DNA of 26,811 nt from DAOVRD01 sp964605915. GTDB taxonomy: Bacteria > Planctomycetota > Brocadiia > SM23-32. Positions 8,326-16,364 of the stretch are shown piece by piece. Location: assembly GCA_964605915.1 (NCBI GenBank), contig CAZSET010000020.1:1-26811 (forward strand). The letters are read 5' to 3'. Below the pieces are notes generated by a model. That model was given only the letters and a program-made list of their open reading frames with translations. It was not told the origin of the DNA and made no database searches. Made by a program: the position numbers and the translations under genes. The number at the start of each line of letters is the position of its first letter. Position 1 is the first letter of the stretch.

Positions 8326-8690
8326 CTATACCTCGCCTTTGACGCTCTCCGGCCGCCGCACCTTCTTCTCTATCCCATCCCAGACGTCGTCCGGTGGGCT
8401 TGGCATGGTTAGCAGTCTTGGGTTTGCACGTCTCCGAGCCGTCGTTACACCGAACGTTGAGATACCACGATCGGCTGGTGGCCGCCAGGCCGGCGTTGGT
8501 GATCCTGAATTGGCTTGCACGGATGTTGTGGGCAGAAGGGCTGGGTTTCCCGTAAGAGGTGCTATGTAGATGCGCGCGATCTTGCAGCAATCTGAGAATC
8601 CGGTACGGAGAAGCGTGATGGAACGGTCGTTGCCGTCACTAAGCTGAGTAGGAGACGGCAAATCGTTAGCCTTCTTGGACGGAGCATCAG
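8326..8690. other. Gene-free stretch at the left edge of the accessory block
   Basis: I see no convincing gene in these 365 bases. Short open frames exist on both strands but lack ribosome binding sites and recognisable motifs. It should hold the promoter for the plus-strand genes that follow, yet I found no pair of good -35/-10 boxes. Composition shifts here from the GC-rich flank to the lower-GC block. Confidence 0.5.
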
Positions 8691-9959
8691 GTGAGAGTTC
8701 ATGCGGAGGCGATTGCTCTTGTCTTGGCAGTTGCAGTGCAGAGCACATCGCTGGGCCAGAACGTGGCGGTAGATCATGCAACCTTACGCAAGGCGTTGAA
8801 TGGGATCACTCCACAGGATACTGACTACGGACTATCGGGCACTTTTGTGCGGACTATCTACGTGCCACAACCTATCGGGGGGGCTTCCACCAGCACGGAT
8901 AGAGTTCAACGGACGCTCATCAGCGAAATCCTAGTCAACGCCAGCTGCGTTCAGGAGTCCTTGTGTGATGCGCGCCTGGCTCAGGACGCAGTCAAGCAGT
9001 ATGCCTATCACTATGCAAAGAACGCCCGGGACGTGATGGTTTACGACAGCCGGAATAAGGTGGGAACGATTCGGCAGCGTCCAAAGACTGAAACGAACAT
9101 ACTGGGCCTGCTGCTGAGCCCCGACGCAGCGACCAACTCAGGGCGATTCATCTCGCGGTCCATGCCTGTCCTTGTGAGCAAACTCGCAGGCGCTACGGTG
9201 ACGGAGGAGACTCATTGCGTCACTAGCGAGGGCGACGGTGTCGAACTAATGGGCCGATATGGAACGGATGCGGACCCCGCGAGGCGTTTCAGAATGGCCA
9301 TCTTGCCTCAGCGCAACTATGCAATAGCTGAGCTCACGGAGTACGACTCGGAGGGCCGTATACTGACGGAGATGTCCGCCTCCGGCTTCAGAAGAGTGGA
9401 CGGATGCTGGGATCTCTGGCTACCACGTCAGACAGAGCTAAAGGCATATAGGCGCGATGACTATGAGGGTGCAACGTCACAGCTGTTCCGACTCGACATC
9501 CTTGAGCCGAAGGTCCTTGCAGTTAGGCAGGATGACTTCGCCTTGGCGTTCCCCTCAGATGCCCTAAAGGTGCGCCGCATTGAGCATCGGGGCGATCCAT
9601 TGGGACACATGGACGATATCCTTGACGACACCTTCGACAGCATCGTCGGAGATATCGTGGCAAACCTGTCCGATGACAAGGGGGAGGGCATGGTAGAGCG
9701 TACGCGTGCGGCCTATGCCAGGGAGGAGGGCACGCCGACGGTCCCAGCAAGATCAGGAGAGCCGGTCGAGGAGGAAGACACTACAGGCGGAACGGTGGTC
9801 CATGCTCGCGGGTTAGTGCTGCCGGAGGGAAACAGGAAACGGCTGCTGATCGGAATTGTCTCTGTCTGCGGAATCACGCTGCTCGCCGCTTCAGGAGTGT
9901 ACATGTGGTTGCTCAGGATAAGAGCGCGCGGCGCGCGCTCTTCCTCGCAAGAACGATGA
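8691..9959 (+). CDS. Exported LolA-like protein with C-terminal membrane anchor, function unknown
   Basis: A 422-residue protein starting at a GTG preceded by GGAG with six bases between. It has a hydrophobic export signal (about 5-21, possible cleavage after 'SLG'), a long periplasmic part, and a single strong transmembrane helix (about 385-408) followed by an Arg-rich cytoplasmic tail. The middle reads like the LolA/RseB-type half-barrel seen in many planctomycete exported proteins: paired strands, a 'GCWDLWLP' strand, and a closing 'DDFALAFPSDALKV' similar to the family's final FxLxFPxG strand. The assignment is by pattern only. It is the first of four plus-strand genes of low GC, and the next gene has a similar fold. 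Membrane anchoring would fit a sensor or docking role; that is speculation. Confidence 0.7.
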   Translation: MRVHAEAIALVLAVAVQSTSLGQNVAVDHATLRKALNGITPQDTDYGLSGTFVRTIYVPQPIGGASTSTDRVQRTLISEILVNASCVQESLCDARLAQDAVKQYAYHYAKNARDVMVYDSRNKVGTIRQRPKTETNILGLLLSPDAATNSGRFISRSMPVLVSKLAGATVTEETHCVTSEGDGVELMGRYGTDADPARRFRMAILPQRNYAIAELTEYDSEGRILTEMSASGFRRVDGCWDLWLPRQTELKAYRRDDYEGATSQLFRLDILEPKVLAVRQDDFALAFPSDALKVRRIEHRGDPLGHMDDILDDTFDSIVGDIVANLSDDKGEGMVERTRAAYAREEGTPTVPARSGEPVEEEDTTGGTVVHARGLVLPEGNRKRLLIGIVSVCGITLLAASGVYMWLLRIRARGARSSSQER

Positions 9960-10074
9960 AGAGGAAAGGAGGGAATCCCATCAACCGCACGTGAGGCAGT
10001 TTCGTTCTGTACGCGTCAATTCGCTAGGTTGCTTCAGATGTTGGCAATTGCAGGGTGATAGAGGAGGCAAGGCA

Positions 10075-10818
10075 ATGGGAGCTGGAAAGCACAACCGTTG
10101 GCTGGGAATTGTCATGGGCACGCTGGCACTCGCATTGTGCCAGAGCGCATTCGCCCTGACCGCCCAAGAGATCGCTGATTCCGTAATCGATGAACTCGAC
10201 AACGTAACGGATTACACCGCCAGTGTAGACGTTGACTGGGACGATGCCGGGACCAGCGACATGTCCGATGGATGTCTGCAGTGGAAACGTAACAGCGGTC
10301 TCTGGATGTCCAAGATGGTCATGGGCCCGCCCTATGCCGGAGAAGTCCGAACAGATGGCAGCACAGGCTTCAATGTATGGGACCGCTACAACCAACTGAG
10401 TTACTGCTCTGTCAGCGAAGGCGAAGAATTCGTGCGCAGTTATTGGGGAGTGGATATGTTCAATATGGAACGGATACTGGCCCAAGAGAGCTGGAGTAAA
10501 GACAGCGGAACGGAGACTGTCAATAGCGTGACGTGTTACCGACTGTATAGCACAGACTACGAAGTCTGGATCGACACGGCCACCGTGACGAGGGTGATCC
10601 GAGTCAAGGCCTATGACAGTAGCGCCAATCTGGACTATCAACTGGATTATAGCGATTACTCAGACGTTGAGTCAACGGCTCAGCTTCCTGCCACGATCTA
10701 CGTACAGAAGTATGACGACGAAGAGGAGCTTGAATGTGCAGGCACATACTGCCTGAGCGACGTCGACATAAATGAAGGACTGAATGCGTCGCTCTTTGAC
10801 ATTGAATCACCAGACTAG
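10075..10818 (+). CDS. Secreted LolA-like (lipoprotein-carrier-like) protein
   Basis: A 247-residue protein from the ATG at 10075, with GAGGAGG seven bases upstream; the frame is open further upstream but without a comparable site. A clear signal peptide ('MGTLALALCQSAFA', cut near residue 28) is followed by 'LTAQEIADSVIDELDNVTDYTA', typical of how LolA-like domains begin (a first helix, then 'v.dytA.vd'). The rest is mostly beta strand with regularly spaced aromatic residues, compatible with a half-barrel that binds a lipid or peptide. It is acidic and has five or more cysteines in the mature part, so disulfides are possible. True LolA function is unlikely because it is long and lies outside any lol locus. 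Confidence 0.72.
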   Translation: MGAGKHNRWLGIVMGTLALALCQSAFALTAQEIADSVIDELDNVTDYTASVDVDWDDAGTSDMSDGCLQWKRNSGLWMSKMVMGPPYAGEVRTDGSTGFNVWDRYNQLSYCSVSEGEEFVRSYWGVDMFNMERILAQESWSKDSGTETVNSVTCYRLYSTDYEVWIDTATVTRVIRVKAYDSSANLDYQLDYSDYSDVESTAQLPATIYVQKYDDEEELECAGTYCLSDVDINEGLNASLFDIESPD

Positions 10819-10883
10819 CAGGGCGTCACCGGGCGCGGCAGCGATAATCGTAACTGGAGCGCTGAAAGCGCGGGAGGCACGGA

Positions 10884-11084
10884 ATGATGAGACACACGGC
10901 GATGGTCCGAAGAGCGGCAGGTACGGTCACTAGAAAGCACATCGCGTCCATTCTCATGATAGCTTTGTGCTGTGTGTTTCTGCTTGCATTCCCTGGCTGC
11001 GAGGGGGCACAATGGCACATAGATGGAGGATATAACGAGCAGTGTGGCGCATGGATTGGGGGAGGTGTCAGCGGGACCTTCTAG
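10884..11084 (+). CDS. 66-residue lipoprotein-like peptide
   Basis: The short frame has a strong ribosome binding site (GGGAGG, six bases before ATG 10884). It encodes basic N-terminal residues, a hydrophobic segment ('IASILMIALCCVFLLAF'), then 'PGC' and a short Gly-rich tail ending 'GGGVSGTF'. The hydrophobic segment followed by Cys resembles a lipoprotein signal, although the -3/-2 residues (F, P) do not fit the lipobox well. It lies 65 bases after the LolA-like gene on the same strand, so it is probably co-transcribed. I do not recognise a family. The ribosome binding site and signal make a real gene more likely than not. Confidence 0.5.
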   Translation: MMRHTAMVRRAAGTVTRKHIASILMIALCCVFLLAFPGCEGAQWHIDGGYNEQCGAWIGGGVSGTF

Positions 11085-11233
11085 CACGGCGAGGTCTCTC
11101 CTGTTTCGTGCGGGCTTTAGGACAGCAGAACCGGCCACGTAAGTCGGCTCCCGCGATGTGCGAGCGGCCAGCCAGCTCTTCTGGCATCGCACAGACGCGG
11201 CCAAACGCATTGCGGGTCGACGAGGGGCAATAA

Positions 11234-12511
11234 GTGAGGTCGCTTGGGCTGCAGATGGACAAGCAGAAGCAGAATAGGTGTGTTTGTAGCTTGCGTCATA
11301 TCAGCTGTCTGCGGAAAGCTGTTTGTCTAATGTGCTTGTGCGTACCGGCGGTTCTAGGTTGCGCGAGCCCGAGAAGCTATGCTGACGTACTTAGCGCGAT
11401 CCGACGAGGAGTCTTGCTGCCCCAAGACGCGGAGTATGTCTGCGTGCTCCTTCTTGATGCGGATGTAGGCGCGCCTCTAGCCGGAGTGACCATCACGATT
11501 CCCCATCATCACCACGAGATTACTCTTGTCTCCGATTCGAATGGTGTGGTTCGTTTGCCGCTGTCAACGGAGCTGCTTCGGGACAATCCGCCACTTGAGC
11601 ATGATTACTCTGGGCGTATCAGGTGGATAGCGCGTTATACCGCCCAAGGGCCCGAGGAATGGGACAGGATCCAGTACATGGAAACGAGTGGCCTGCCCGC
11701 GGTTGTCGCGGAGGGGTTCCGCATCTTCTATGCCCCCGGCTGCGAAGCTGCGGCACACAAGGCTGAGCGGAAGATGCAAGAGCAATACGGGCTCATACTG
11801 AAGACTACCGGCCTCCAGCCGGTCATGTGGGGCGTGGTGATCGTGCCAGAGAAAGACGACCACACCGCGTACGTCGTGCCACCCCAGCAAGGTGGCTTCC
11901 CGGTGTGGTGTTACTCGCGGGGGGAAGTCTCCGACGGTACGTTAGATCGCATGAATTGTCACGAGTGGACGGAATCCAGGCTCGATGGGCGCCTTCAGTT
12001 AACCCATGCTGACGGCCGAAACAGGTTCATTACAGACGGTCTAGCAGAGTACCTGGCCTTCCTGTGTGCAGGCCCCAATAGGCGCTATTTGGCAACTCTC
12101 TTGCGCGCAGAAGAGCAGGGCCACTCCTCGCTCAACTTGTTAAAGCGCTTTCGAGCGCAAAGGGGATGGGTGGACAGCACTCAAGTGCAGTCTGCCGAGC
12201 GGTGGCTAATGAAGAGCCTCGCTGACTGGGCTTACGGTGCGGGGTACCCCTTGAGTTTCGTCTTCTGGTATCGGTTGTGCGAGGCTGATGGGACGCATAT
12301 CCCGCGCCAGTTCCTCGGCCGGCTGAAGGAACAAGCCAAGCGGGACACGCCTGCATGCATTGCAGTCCTTGAGGAAGTCACAGGGCGTCAGCGACTTATG
12401 CGCGAACTAGAGTACGCTGACGTGTCAGAGGCAATCGGCTTGATCCAGAGCCTGGTCATATCATCCGAGAGCGTAGAGGCGATCCCAGCGGGGCGCGGCG
12501 GAACGCCGTAG
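11234..12511 (+). CDS. Lipoprotein with degenerate gluzincin-type peptidase domain
   Basis: A 425-residue protein from the GTG at 11234, preceded by GAGGGG. An N-terminal hydrophobic stretch ends in 'AVLGC' (Cys 43), a plausible lipobox. Next is a small Ig-like/carboxypeptidase-regulatory segment ('PLAGVTITI ... SDSNGVVRLPL', about 78-110). The region 210-300 has the layout of an MA-clan zinc peptidase: 'NCHEWTE' (243-247), then 21 residues on, 'TDGLAEYLA' (D268). In active relatives these are HExxH and (N/T)EGxA; here the second His is Glu and the third ligand Glu is Asp, so the site is either inactive or binds metal differently. A helical C-terminal part follows. It is the last of the four low-GC plus-strand genes. 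Confidence 0.65.
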   Translation: MRSLGLQMDKQKQNRCVCSLRHISCLRKAVCLMCLCVPAVLGCASPRSYADVLSAIRRGVLLPQDAEYVCVLLLDADVGAPLAGVTITIPHHHHEITLVSDSNGVVRLPLSTELLRDNPPLEHDYSGRIRWIARYTAQGPEEWDRIQYMETSGLPAVVAEGFRIFYAPGCEAAAHKAERKMQEQYGLILKTTGLQPVMWGVVIVPEKDDHTAYVVPPQQGGFPVWCYSRGEVSDGTLDRMNCHEWTESRLDGRLQLTHADGRNRFITDGLAEYLAFLCAGPNRRYLATLLRAEEQGHSSLNLLKRFRAQRGWVDSTQVQSAERWLMKSLADWAYGAGYPLSFVFWYRLCEADGTHIPRQFLGRLKEQAKRDTPACIAVLEEVTGRQRLMRELEYADVSEAIGLIQSLVISSESVEAIPAGRGGTP

Positions 12512-12674
12512 TGTTCACGATGAGTTGTCCTTTGTTTTTTCTCACTGCTATGTGAGTTGACAGGTTCCCTCCTGAGACGCCCTGAAGCATGCCGCTCCCC
12601 TGCGCCGCGCAGACGGGCACGCATGCCGCCGCAACGGCCGCGGTCAACACCACAAGTGTCGCCGTGCGTTTCAC
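12456..12674 (-). pseudogene. Orphan 5' end of a secreted-protein gene (signal peptide only)
   Basis: A GTG at 12674 is preceded by AAGGAGG at eight bases and, further up, by a promoter. It encodes a textbook signal peptide: 'MKRTATLVVLTAAVAAA' then 'VCAAQG'. GC-rich coding lasts only to about 12562 ('LQGVSGGNL'); after that the frame runs into AT-richer sequence and reads noise to a stop inside the opposite-strand gene. I read it as the surviving start of a gene whose body was lost when the low-GC block arrived. It points the same way as the GH20-like 3' fragment 4 kb away and may have been its own start. A functional 72-residue peptide is the alternative. Confidence 0.5.
12552..12558 (+). 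repeat. GTGAGTT, right copy of the 7-base direct repeat
   Basis: This matches 8267-8273. The minus-strand signal-peptide gene loses its GC-rich coding character within a few bases of this site. Joining the two copies does not restore one frame between the signal peptide and the GH20-like fragment, so simple insertion with duplication is not proven. Confidence 0.25.
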
Positions 12675-12728
12675 GTCCTCGACCTCCTTGCTCGTCCCGC
12701 GTCCGGCGGAACACCGCCAGCGGGGGCC

Positions 12729-12757
12729 ATCCTATGCCCGATCTCGGGTCGTGTCAA
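12729..12757 (-). promoter_or_regulatory. Sigma70-type promoter of the truncated secreted-protein gene
   Basis: On the minus strand TTGACA (12757-12752, perfect), 17 bases, TAGGAT (12734-12729, four of six). It lies about 55 bases upstream of the GTG at 12674 and supports that start as a once-genuine gene. Confidence 0.55.
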
Positions 12758-12775
12758 ACCAGGGGAAGCCGCACA

Positions 12776-12804
12776 TTGCCGCCGCCGACCTCCTGTGGTA
12801 GAAT
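12776..12804 (+). promoter_or_regulatory. Sigma70-type promoter of the HEAT/deacetylase gene
   Basis: TTGCCG (12776-12781, four of six), 17 bases, TAGAAT (12799-12804, five of six). It predicts a start near 12811 and a leader of about 100 bases before the ATG at 12913. Confidence 0.55.
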
Positions 12805-12912
12805 CCCCCACTGGCCGCGCGATTCGTCCGCGGCCTGTTCTGATTGAGGAGTCATCCCCGCGTAACGTCGAAAGCCGCCTGCCCATTCAAAGGTCACACG
12901 GAGGTTCTTGCC

Positions 12913-15213
12913 ATGGAGTGCACGCATTCTGCGTTGTTGCTCGCAGTGTTGGCGTTATGGATGGCGCCACAGAGGTTGGCCTTCGGGGCCAATCACCCGA
13001 TCCGCACCTTTACGTTCGAGGACAGGGCGCCGGAAGTCGCCCGCCTCTACCGGCTCGGGCTGGAGCGCGACCCCGCGCATATCCCCGCCTTCTGCGCCGC
13101 GTTGAAGGATGATGACGTGGCCGTGCGTAAGGCCGCCATCGCTCAGCTTGTTTTCACTCACGACGAATCGGCGTTCGACTCCGTGGTCGCGGCGATGGAG
13201 GACGAATCCTCGTGGGTGCGACGCGGAGCCATCGCCGTGCTGGAGAAACTGGGCGACCCGAGGGCCATTCCAGTCCTTGAACGGGCCCTGACGCTCACGC
13301 CGCCTGAGCCCCGTCGGGAAGAGGCCCGGGGCGGCCGCCGAGGTCCCTGGAGGGGCGGCGCACCCGAGCAGGGCGCGGCTCTGCGGCAGGAGGAGTACTT
13401 CAATCGCATGGCGGCCGCCCTGGCGCTGCATCGCATGGGCAGCGACGCGGGCGCTTCGACCGTGCTGGACATCCTGAAAGGCCCGCACGGGAAGCCCGTG
13501 CTCCAGATGGCCGCCAAGTGCGTGATCTTGATGGACCTGAAGGAGGCCACGCCCGAGTTGCTGCGGATCGCGCGGGAATGCGAGGCCTTCGGCGAGGACA
13601 GCCCCGGCATGTTCGCCATCCGCGCCTTGCGCATCATGGGCGATCCGGCGTACGCCGAGCAGATGGTCCAGCTTGCGAAGGACAAGTGGGACTGCCCGGG
13701 CGGCTTCATCCGGATGGAGGCACTGAACCTGCTGCTGCTGCACGGCGGCCAGGACGTCGCGCCCATCTTCGGCGAGGCGATCGGGTCGAGCACATGGCGG
13801 GAGCACCAACGCCTGATCGTGGCAGGCCTGCGCAAGTTTCACCCGCCCGGCGCCGCCCGGCTGCTCACCGAACATCTCCTGATGCCACGCGAAGTCGATC
13901 CGGAAACCGGCGACGTCACCAGCTTCTACAACCACGGTGTGTTCTACATGGCAGCCGAGGCCGTGGGCGAGCTGGGCGACACGGGCGTGCTGCCGGACCT
14001 GAAGGCCGCCTACGCCGGATTTGCCCGGCCGCAGGACCACTTCCACCTGCGGCTCCACCTGGCCTACGCTATCGCCGCCCTGGGCGACGGCTTCGGGCTG
14101 GACGAGCTGCACGAAGCGCTCGGGCACGAGGACGCGGCCGTGCGGCGGCTGGCCGCGAAGCTTCTGGGCCGGCTTGGCTCGGCGGACTCCCTGGCACCGC
14201 TGACGCACGCCTTCGAGGCAGAAAGGGAACCCGCCACGTTCCGGGCCAAGAGGGCAGCCCTGAAAACGCTCGGGGCACCACGGGCCGTGTTGGCCCGTCC
14301 CGAGCCGTCGCCGCCTCCGGCGCCGGCCGACACCTATGGCAAGCCTCGGTACATGCACGTCACGTTCGACGATTGCACCACCATCGAGTCCATGGAGCGC
14401 CTGGTCGGGCTGATAGAGGAGCTGGCCGAGCACGACGTGCGGTGGGTGCCCCGCTTCTACGTGGCGGCGCTGTCGCGGCATGATTTCGAGTACGCCACCA
14501 TGCTGCTTCAGCGCAGCTTCGACCGCGGCTGCGAGTTCGAGAACCATTCCCTGCATCACAATCCCGACGGCCAGGCCCTCTCGGCGCGCACGGCCGACGA
14601 GGTGCGGCTGGACTGCGGCGGCTGCACCAACTGGCTGCACGGCAACATCATGGGCTGCGACCGCATCTACACCTGGAAGAGCGGCGGCGGCGGCTTCCGC
14701 AGGGAAGGCGATCCTTACATCAGCCGGGAGGAGCTACGACAGGTCACGGGCGAGGCATTCTGGGCCACCAACGTCGATTACAACTGGCGCGCCTTGGAGA
14801 GGGCCAACCCCGACTACTACGCCCCGCCTTACCACCTCCTCGACGAAAGCGCCGTCGGAAGCTGGGCCGTGCGCGGCGACCTGGGTTATGAGTACGAGGC
14901 GGACAACGTGGAAGAGGGCGTAAACGCCTTCGTCGAGTCGCTCGACGCCTGGTACTTCCATCAGCCCGAGACAGTCTTCGAGCTGAGCGGACATGACTGG
15001 CCCAGCAGCACCATACCCATTCGTCTCGGGCACGAGACGCACTGGGAGGTCCTGAGCGGCTTTCTGCGGGAGGCGCTGCTGAACCGGCGGGACCGGTATC
15101 CGCTGCTCTACAGCGTGACCGCGCTCGAGGTGTTGCACATACGCCAGCGCGGGCTGACGCCGGAAGAGATCCTGACGCAGACGACTCACCTGCAGAATTC
15201 GCCGGAGTTCTGA
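12913..15213 (+). CDS. Exported HEAT-repeat protein fused to a polysaccharide-deacetylase-like domain
   Basis: A 766-residue protein from ATG 12913, with GGAGG eight bases upstream; the 23 codons before it are open but lack these features. It has a signal peptide (about 1-26). Tandem HEAT/PBS-type helical repeats run from about 45 to 455 ('DDDVAVRKAAIAQLV', 'DESSWVRRGAIAVLEKLGDPRAIPVLERAL', 'HEDAAVRRLAAKLLGRLG'), broken by an Arg/Gly-rich insert near 135-155. After a Pro-rich linker, a CE4-like domain begins: 'VTFDDC' (D486/D487, where the family has TFDDG) and 'NHSLHH' (H545...H549, the metal-binding HxxxH). The domain is atypical, with a GGC/GNIMGC insert. The likely role is surface or periplasmic carbohydrate modification guided by the repeats; no substrate can be named. 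Confidence 0.8.
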   Translation: MECTHSALLLAVLALWMAPQRLAFGANHPIRTFTFEDRAPEVARLYRLGLERDPAHIPAFCAALKDDDVAVRKAAIAQLVFTHDESAFDSVVAAMEDESSWVRRGAIAVLEKLGDPRAIPVLERALTLTPPEPRREEARGGRRGPWRGGAPEQGAALRQEEYFNRMAAALALHRMGSDAGASTVLDILKGPHGKPVLQMAAKCVILMDLKEATPELLRIARECEAFGEDSPGMFAIRALRIMGDPAYAEQMVQLAKDKWDCPGGFIRMEALNLLLLHGGQDVAPIFGEAIGSSTWREHQRLIVAGLRKFHPPGAARLLTEHLLMPREVDPETGDVTSFYNHGVFYMAAEAVGELGDTGVLPDLKAAYAGFARPQDHFHLRLHLAYAIAALGDGFGLDELHEALGHEDAAVRRLAAKLLGRLGSADSLAPLTHAFEAEREPATFRAKRAALKTLGAPRAVLARPEPSPPPAPADTYGKPRYMHVTFDDCTTIESMERLVGLIEELAEHDVRWVPRFYVAALSRHDFEYATMLLQRSFDRGCEFENHSLHHNPDGQALSARTADEVRLDCGGCTNWLHGNIMGCDRIYTWKSGGGGFRREGDPYISREELRQVTGEAFWATNVDYNWRALERANPDYYAPPYHLLDESAVGSWAVRGDLGYEYEADNVEEGVNAFVESLDAWYFHQPETVFELSGHDWPSSTIPIRLGHETHWEVLSGFLREALLNRRDRYPLLYSVTALEVLHIRQRGLTPEEILTQTTHLQNSPEF

Positions 15214-15362
15214 GCAGGCGAGCGCGGCCCCACGCCGGCCGGTTGCGCGCGTGGAAACCGGTTCTGGACTGACAGCAGGCCACCTCACGCCCTGGCCGCG
15301 CATCGGAGTCGGGGAGAGCGGCATCACTGCGTGCACTTGCCATGTCGAGTCGCCAGTGAGTC

Positions 15363-15382
15363 CTCAGGTTAGCGCGCCTGAG
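15363..15382. terminator. Hairpin between the convergent HEAT/deacetylase and atpG genes
   Basis: CTCAGG / CCTGAG with an 8-base loop, in the 244-base convergent gap. A second GC-rich hairpin (CCCCGC 15449-15454 / GCGGGG 15463-15468) overlaps the atpG stop codon. Neither has a T-run, so both are weak terminator candidates. Confidence 0.25.
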
Positions 15383-15457
15383 CCGGGCGCGTCCTGTGGG
15401 AAGAGCACGGACTGCAGGAGTGAGCCCGGAACGAAGCCAGCCGTTGGCCCCCGCCTC

Positions 15458-16360
15458 TCAGAGCGGGGCGCCCTCGTCCTCTTCACGCAGGGCCTCGAAG
15501 CCCGAGACGATGTCGAGCAGCTCGGACGTGATGGCGCTCTGGCGCTCGTGGTGGAAGCTGGCCTCCAGCTCTCGGAGCCTGTCGCGGATGTTCCTTTCAG
15601 CGGCCTCCATCGCGGCGAGGCGGCTGGCGTTCTCACTGGCGGCCGACTCCGCCAGCGCCCGGTACAGGCACACGAAGATGTATTCCCTCACCAGGGCGGC
15701 CAGAAGGTTCCGCCACCGCATGGTGAACATGGGGATCGTCCGCGAGGGCCAGCGGCGCGATTCGAGTTCAGCCAGCCAGTCCAGGTCCAGGGGAATGAGC
15801 TGCACCATGTGCGGCCGGTACGACGTGCTTCCGCGCAGGCGATGGTGGAACAGGAGCACGCGGCCCACGTCTTTGTCGACGTACCACCGGTTTATGCGCA
15901 CGAGCATCTCCTGTGCGGTCCGCGTGATGGCGTCGAGTGAACCGGGCACGCGGTAGCGCTCGGCAACCGGCTGGCCGAGGTTCTCCAGGCGGGCCCCGAT
16001 CCGCTCCCCCAGCGCGAAGCAGACGCGATCGCCTTGCTCGACGCCGGACTGCTGCATGCGCTCACAGGCGTACTGGGCAAGCTGCTGGTTGAACTGGCCG
16101 CACATGCCGAGCCCCGATCCGAGGACGACCGCCCCCAGCCGCTCTCCCTCGGGGCTCGCGGACGGCGCCGGCCTCTCCGGGCCCCGCCGGAGCACAACCT
16201 GGAGCCCGAGCTCCACGGACCGGTTGTACTGGGCGAGCGATTCCACGGCGCGCTCGTACTCCCGGATGCGCACTGCGGCCAGGGCCTTCATCGTCTTGAC
16301 GATCGACTGGAGGTCTTCAGCGCTCTTCAGCTTGCGCTTCAGGTCTTCAAGAGTGGCCAT
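15458..16360 (-). CDS. atpG: N-ATPase gamma subunit
   Basis: A 300-residue central-stalk subunit. The N-terminal 'LKRKLKSAEDLQSIVKTMKALAAVRI' helix and the C-terminal 'ERNIRDRLRELEASFHHERQSAITSELLDIVSG' helix are the two coiled-coil arms of gamma. 'LGSGLGMCGQFNQQL' corresponds to the conserved SDxGLCGxxN block but lacks the usual 'SDRGLCG' wording, as expected for the divergent N-type family. It is the last gene of the nine-gene operon, 4 bases after atpA. In the enzyme it couples rotation of the c ring to catalysis in the alpha/beta hexamer. Confidence 0.92.
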   Translation of the reverse strand: MATLEDLKRKLKSAEDLQSIVKTMKALAAVRIREYERAVESLAQYNRSVELGLQVVLRRGPERPAPSASPEGERLGAVVLGSGLGMCGQFNQQLAQYACERMQQSGVEQGDRVCFALGERIGARLENLGQPVAERYRVPGSLDAITRTAQEMLVRINRWYVDKDVGRVLLFHHRLRGSTSYRPHMVQLIPLDLDWLAELESRRWPSRTIPMFTMRWRNLLAALVREYIFVCLYRALAESAASENASRLAAMEAAERNIRDRLRELEASFHHERQSAITSELLDIVSGFEALREEDEGAPL

Positions 16361-16364
16361 AGCG

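Noticed and set aside
8326..8781. 151-codon minus-strand frame at the left edge of the low-GC block
   Set aside because: Overlaps the start of the plus-strand LolA-like gene, has no ribosome binding site and no recognisable motif. Considered as a missing 5' part of the GH20-like gene, but it shows no barrel features.
12540..12557. CTCAC-GCTATG-type hairpin next to a T-run as a terminator
   Set aside because: The T-run precedes the hairpin on the plus strand and becomes an A-run after it on the minus strand, so it is in the wrong order for an intrinsic terminator on either strand.
12955..14640. 561-codon minus-strand open frame
   Set aside because: Antisense to the HEAT/deacetylase gene, which has signal peptide, ribosome binding site and clear domains.
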